Assembly: GCA_910583815.1 (NCBI GenBank)
Contig: CAJTZB010000151.1
Coordinates: forward strand, 1 to 6,068
Length of the DNA stretch: 6,068 nucleotides
Reading direction: 5' to 3'
Source of the DNA: an uncultured Lachnospiraceae bacterium
Lineage (GTDB): Bacteria > Bacillota > Clostridia > Lachnospirales > Lachnospiraceae
This document shows positions 4,619-6,068 of this stretch, in pieces. Both the position numbers and the translations under genes were made by a program. Under the pieces are notes generated by a model. It saw only the letters and a list, made by a program, of their open reading frames with translations, did no database searches and was not told the origin of the DNA. The number at the start of each line of letters is the position of its first letter. The stretch's first letter is position 1.

Positions 4619-6068
4619 GTGAAAATATTTAAACCATTGATGAGCAGACTGATTATTGTAGGCATACTGATACTGATCCAGGTACTATGGGGATTTAGCC
4701 TGCTGACAAAACTGACGGAATATTCCGACGAACTGAACACGGTTCTGGCAATCATCAGCGTGTTTGTCGTTCTTTATATTATTAACAAGGCAGATAATCC
4801 TGCCTATAAGCTGGCATGGACAATTCCCATTCTGCTTTTTCCATTGTTCGGCGGGCGTTTGTATTTGATGTTTGGGGACAAGCGTCCATCAAAGGCAATG
4901 CGTATTGTGATGGATAAGGTATCAATGAGATTTAAACCCTATCTGGTACAGCAGGAGGATATTCTGCAAAGAATAAAAGAAGAGGATAAGGCAGCTTATG
5001 GACAGGTAAAATATATCAATGATTGTGCACACTTTCCAATCTATGAGCATACGGAAGCTTCCTATCATAAGAGCGGCGAAGAATGTTTTCCGATATTTTT
5101 GGAGGAGCTAAAAAAGGCAAAACATTATATCTTCATGGAATACTTTATTATAAATGAAGAAGATTTCATGTGGAAGAGCATACTTGAAATTTTAAAGCAG
5201 AAAGCAGCAGAAGGGGTTGATGTGCGGCTGCTTTATGATGATGCCGGCTGTGTAGCTTTGCTTCCTTATAAGTACTACAGGAAGATTGAGAGCTTTGGAA
5301 TTAAATGTGCGGCATTCAATCCGGTGGTTCCTCTGCTATCTCTTGTAATGAACAACCGTGATCATAGAAAGATTACAGTGATTGATGGGCATACCGGGTT
5401 TATGGGAGGCTGGAACCTTGCAGACGAATATATCAATAAAAAGGAGCGTTTTGGCTATTGGAAAGATACCAACGTTTTGCTGCGCGGCGATGCGGTCTGG
5501 AATCTGACCGTGATGTTTTTAACAACTTGGAGCAGCGTCCGTGGCAGCAAGGAGGATATACGCAGTTATCTGCCGGATGAGCATTTGGATAAGAAATATG
5601 AAAGCAATGGGTATGTGCAGCCGTATGGAGATTCTCCGCTTGACAGGGAGCCGGTTTCGGAATCGGTTTATCTGAATATGATTAATGCAGCGCAGGATTA
5701 TATTTATATGACAACACCGTATCTTGTAATAGATAATGAGATGATGACTGCGCTGATTCTTGCAGCAAAGCGCGGAGTGGATGTCCGTATTGTTACGCCA
5801 GGCATACCAGATAAAAAGTATGTGTTTCTGCTGACACAGTCATACTATTCGCAGTTGGTTGAGGGTAGAGTAAAAATATACCAGTTTACCCCTGGTTTTG
5901 TCCATGCAAAATCTTTTGTCTGTGACGACAAATTTGCAGTGGTTGGCACAATCAATATGGATTACCGCAGTTTATACCTGCATTTTGAATGCGGTACGTT
6001 CTTTTACCACACGCCGGTAGTCAAGGCAGTCAAGGAGGATTTAACGGAACTGATAGGGCAGTCTGCAT
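4619..6068 (+). CDS. cls: Cardiolipin synthase (phospholipase D family), 3' end cut by window
   Basis: This membrane enzyme makes cardiolipin, in bacteria usually by joining two phosphatidylglycerols and releasing glycerol, through a phosphatidyl-histidine intermediate at the inner leaflet. The visible 483 residues start at GTG and show hydrophobic segments at about 11-29 and 41-56, then a PLDc_N-type stretch (NPAYKLAWTIPILLFPLFGG, about 60-79). Two phospholipase D domains follow. The first HKD motif is HRKITVID with His249, Lys251 and Asp256, followed by GFMGGWN; the second is HAKSFVCD with His429, Lys431 and Asp436, followed by GTINMDYRS. Both catalytic sites are intact. Family members are about 480-515 residues, so only the final short tail should be missing beyond 6068. 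The gene is divergent from the repeat/DUF4397 gene with 144 bases between them and has its own promoter. The assignment is firm; phospholipid substrate preference cannot be read from sequence. Confidence 0.95.
   Translation, partial: MKIFKPLMSRLIIVGILILIQVLWGFSLLTKLTEYSDELNTVLAIISVFVVLYIINKADNPAYKLAWTIPILLFPLFGGRLYLMFGDKRPSKAMRIVMDKVSMRFKPYLVQQEDILQRIKEEDKAAYGQVKYINDCAHFPIYEHTEASYHKSGEECFPIFLEELKKAKHYIFMEYFIINEEDFMWKSILEILKQKAAEGVDVRLLYDDAGCVALLPYKYYRKIESFGIKCAAFNPVVPLLSLVMNNRDHRKITVIDGHTGFMGGWNLADEYINKKERFGYWKDTNVLLRGDAVWNLTVMFLTTWSSVRGSKEDIRSYLPDEHLDKKYESNGYVQPYGDSPLDREPVSESVYLNMINAAQDYIYMTTPYLVIDNEMMTALILAAKRGVDVRIVTPGIPDKKYVFLLTQSYYSQLVEGRVKIYQFTPGFVHAKSFVCDDKFAVVGTINMDYRSLYLHFECGTFFYHTPVVKAVKEDLTELIGQSA

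Overview
The window looks like chromosomal DNA from a spore-forming, anaerobic, low-to-moderate-GC Firmicute, most likely a gut Lachnospiraceae member (Roseburia/Agathobacter/Eubacterium-like). This is inferred from strong AGGAGG-type ribosome sites, protein style, a clostridial-type cardiolipin synthase and a possible sporulation promoter. No marker gene fixes the species.

Positions 1-3584 (+) hold the 3' end of an energy-coupling operon. The last seven codons of an unidentified upstream gene overlap, by ATGA, a 489-residue antiporter-like membrane subunit. Fifteen bases later comes a 691-residue paralogue with a long C-terminal extension. Both belong to the family shared by complex I (NuoL/M/N), Mrp Na+/H+ antiporters (MrpA/D) and membrane hydrogenases, and both keep the charged residues of the ion path. 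The partners that would show whether this is an Mrp antiporter, a hydrogenase or another complex lie upstream of the window.

Positions 3585-3763 are a convergent intergenic stretch packed with five hairpins. Two of them have U-tracts only when read on the minus strand, so they look like terminators for the minus-strand gene. The middle part looks like a palindromic intergenic repeat element.

Positions 3764-4474 (-) encode a 236-residue protein with three tandem 22-residue Pro/Gly/Val repeats followed by a DUF4397-like beta domain. It has no signal peptide. Its upstream region has a good match to a sigma-K-type promoter, which suggests a late-sporulation, spore-surface role (inference).

Positions 4475-4618 are a 144-bp divergent control region. 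It carries the sigma-K-like promoter (-), a sigma-A-like promoter (+), and two copies of TCATATGAC 52 bp apart. Positions 4619-6068 (+) encode a cardiolipin synthase with both HKD motifs, cut off by the window edge a short way before its expected end.

The most interesting part is the repeat/DUF4397 gene with its putative sporulation control and its wobble-matched antisense reading frame. The antiporter pair is ordinary in sequence but of unknown complex membership. I saw no CRISPR array, tRNA, rRNA or insertion sequence.
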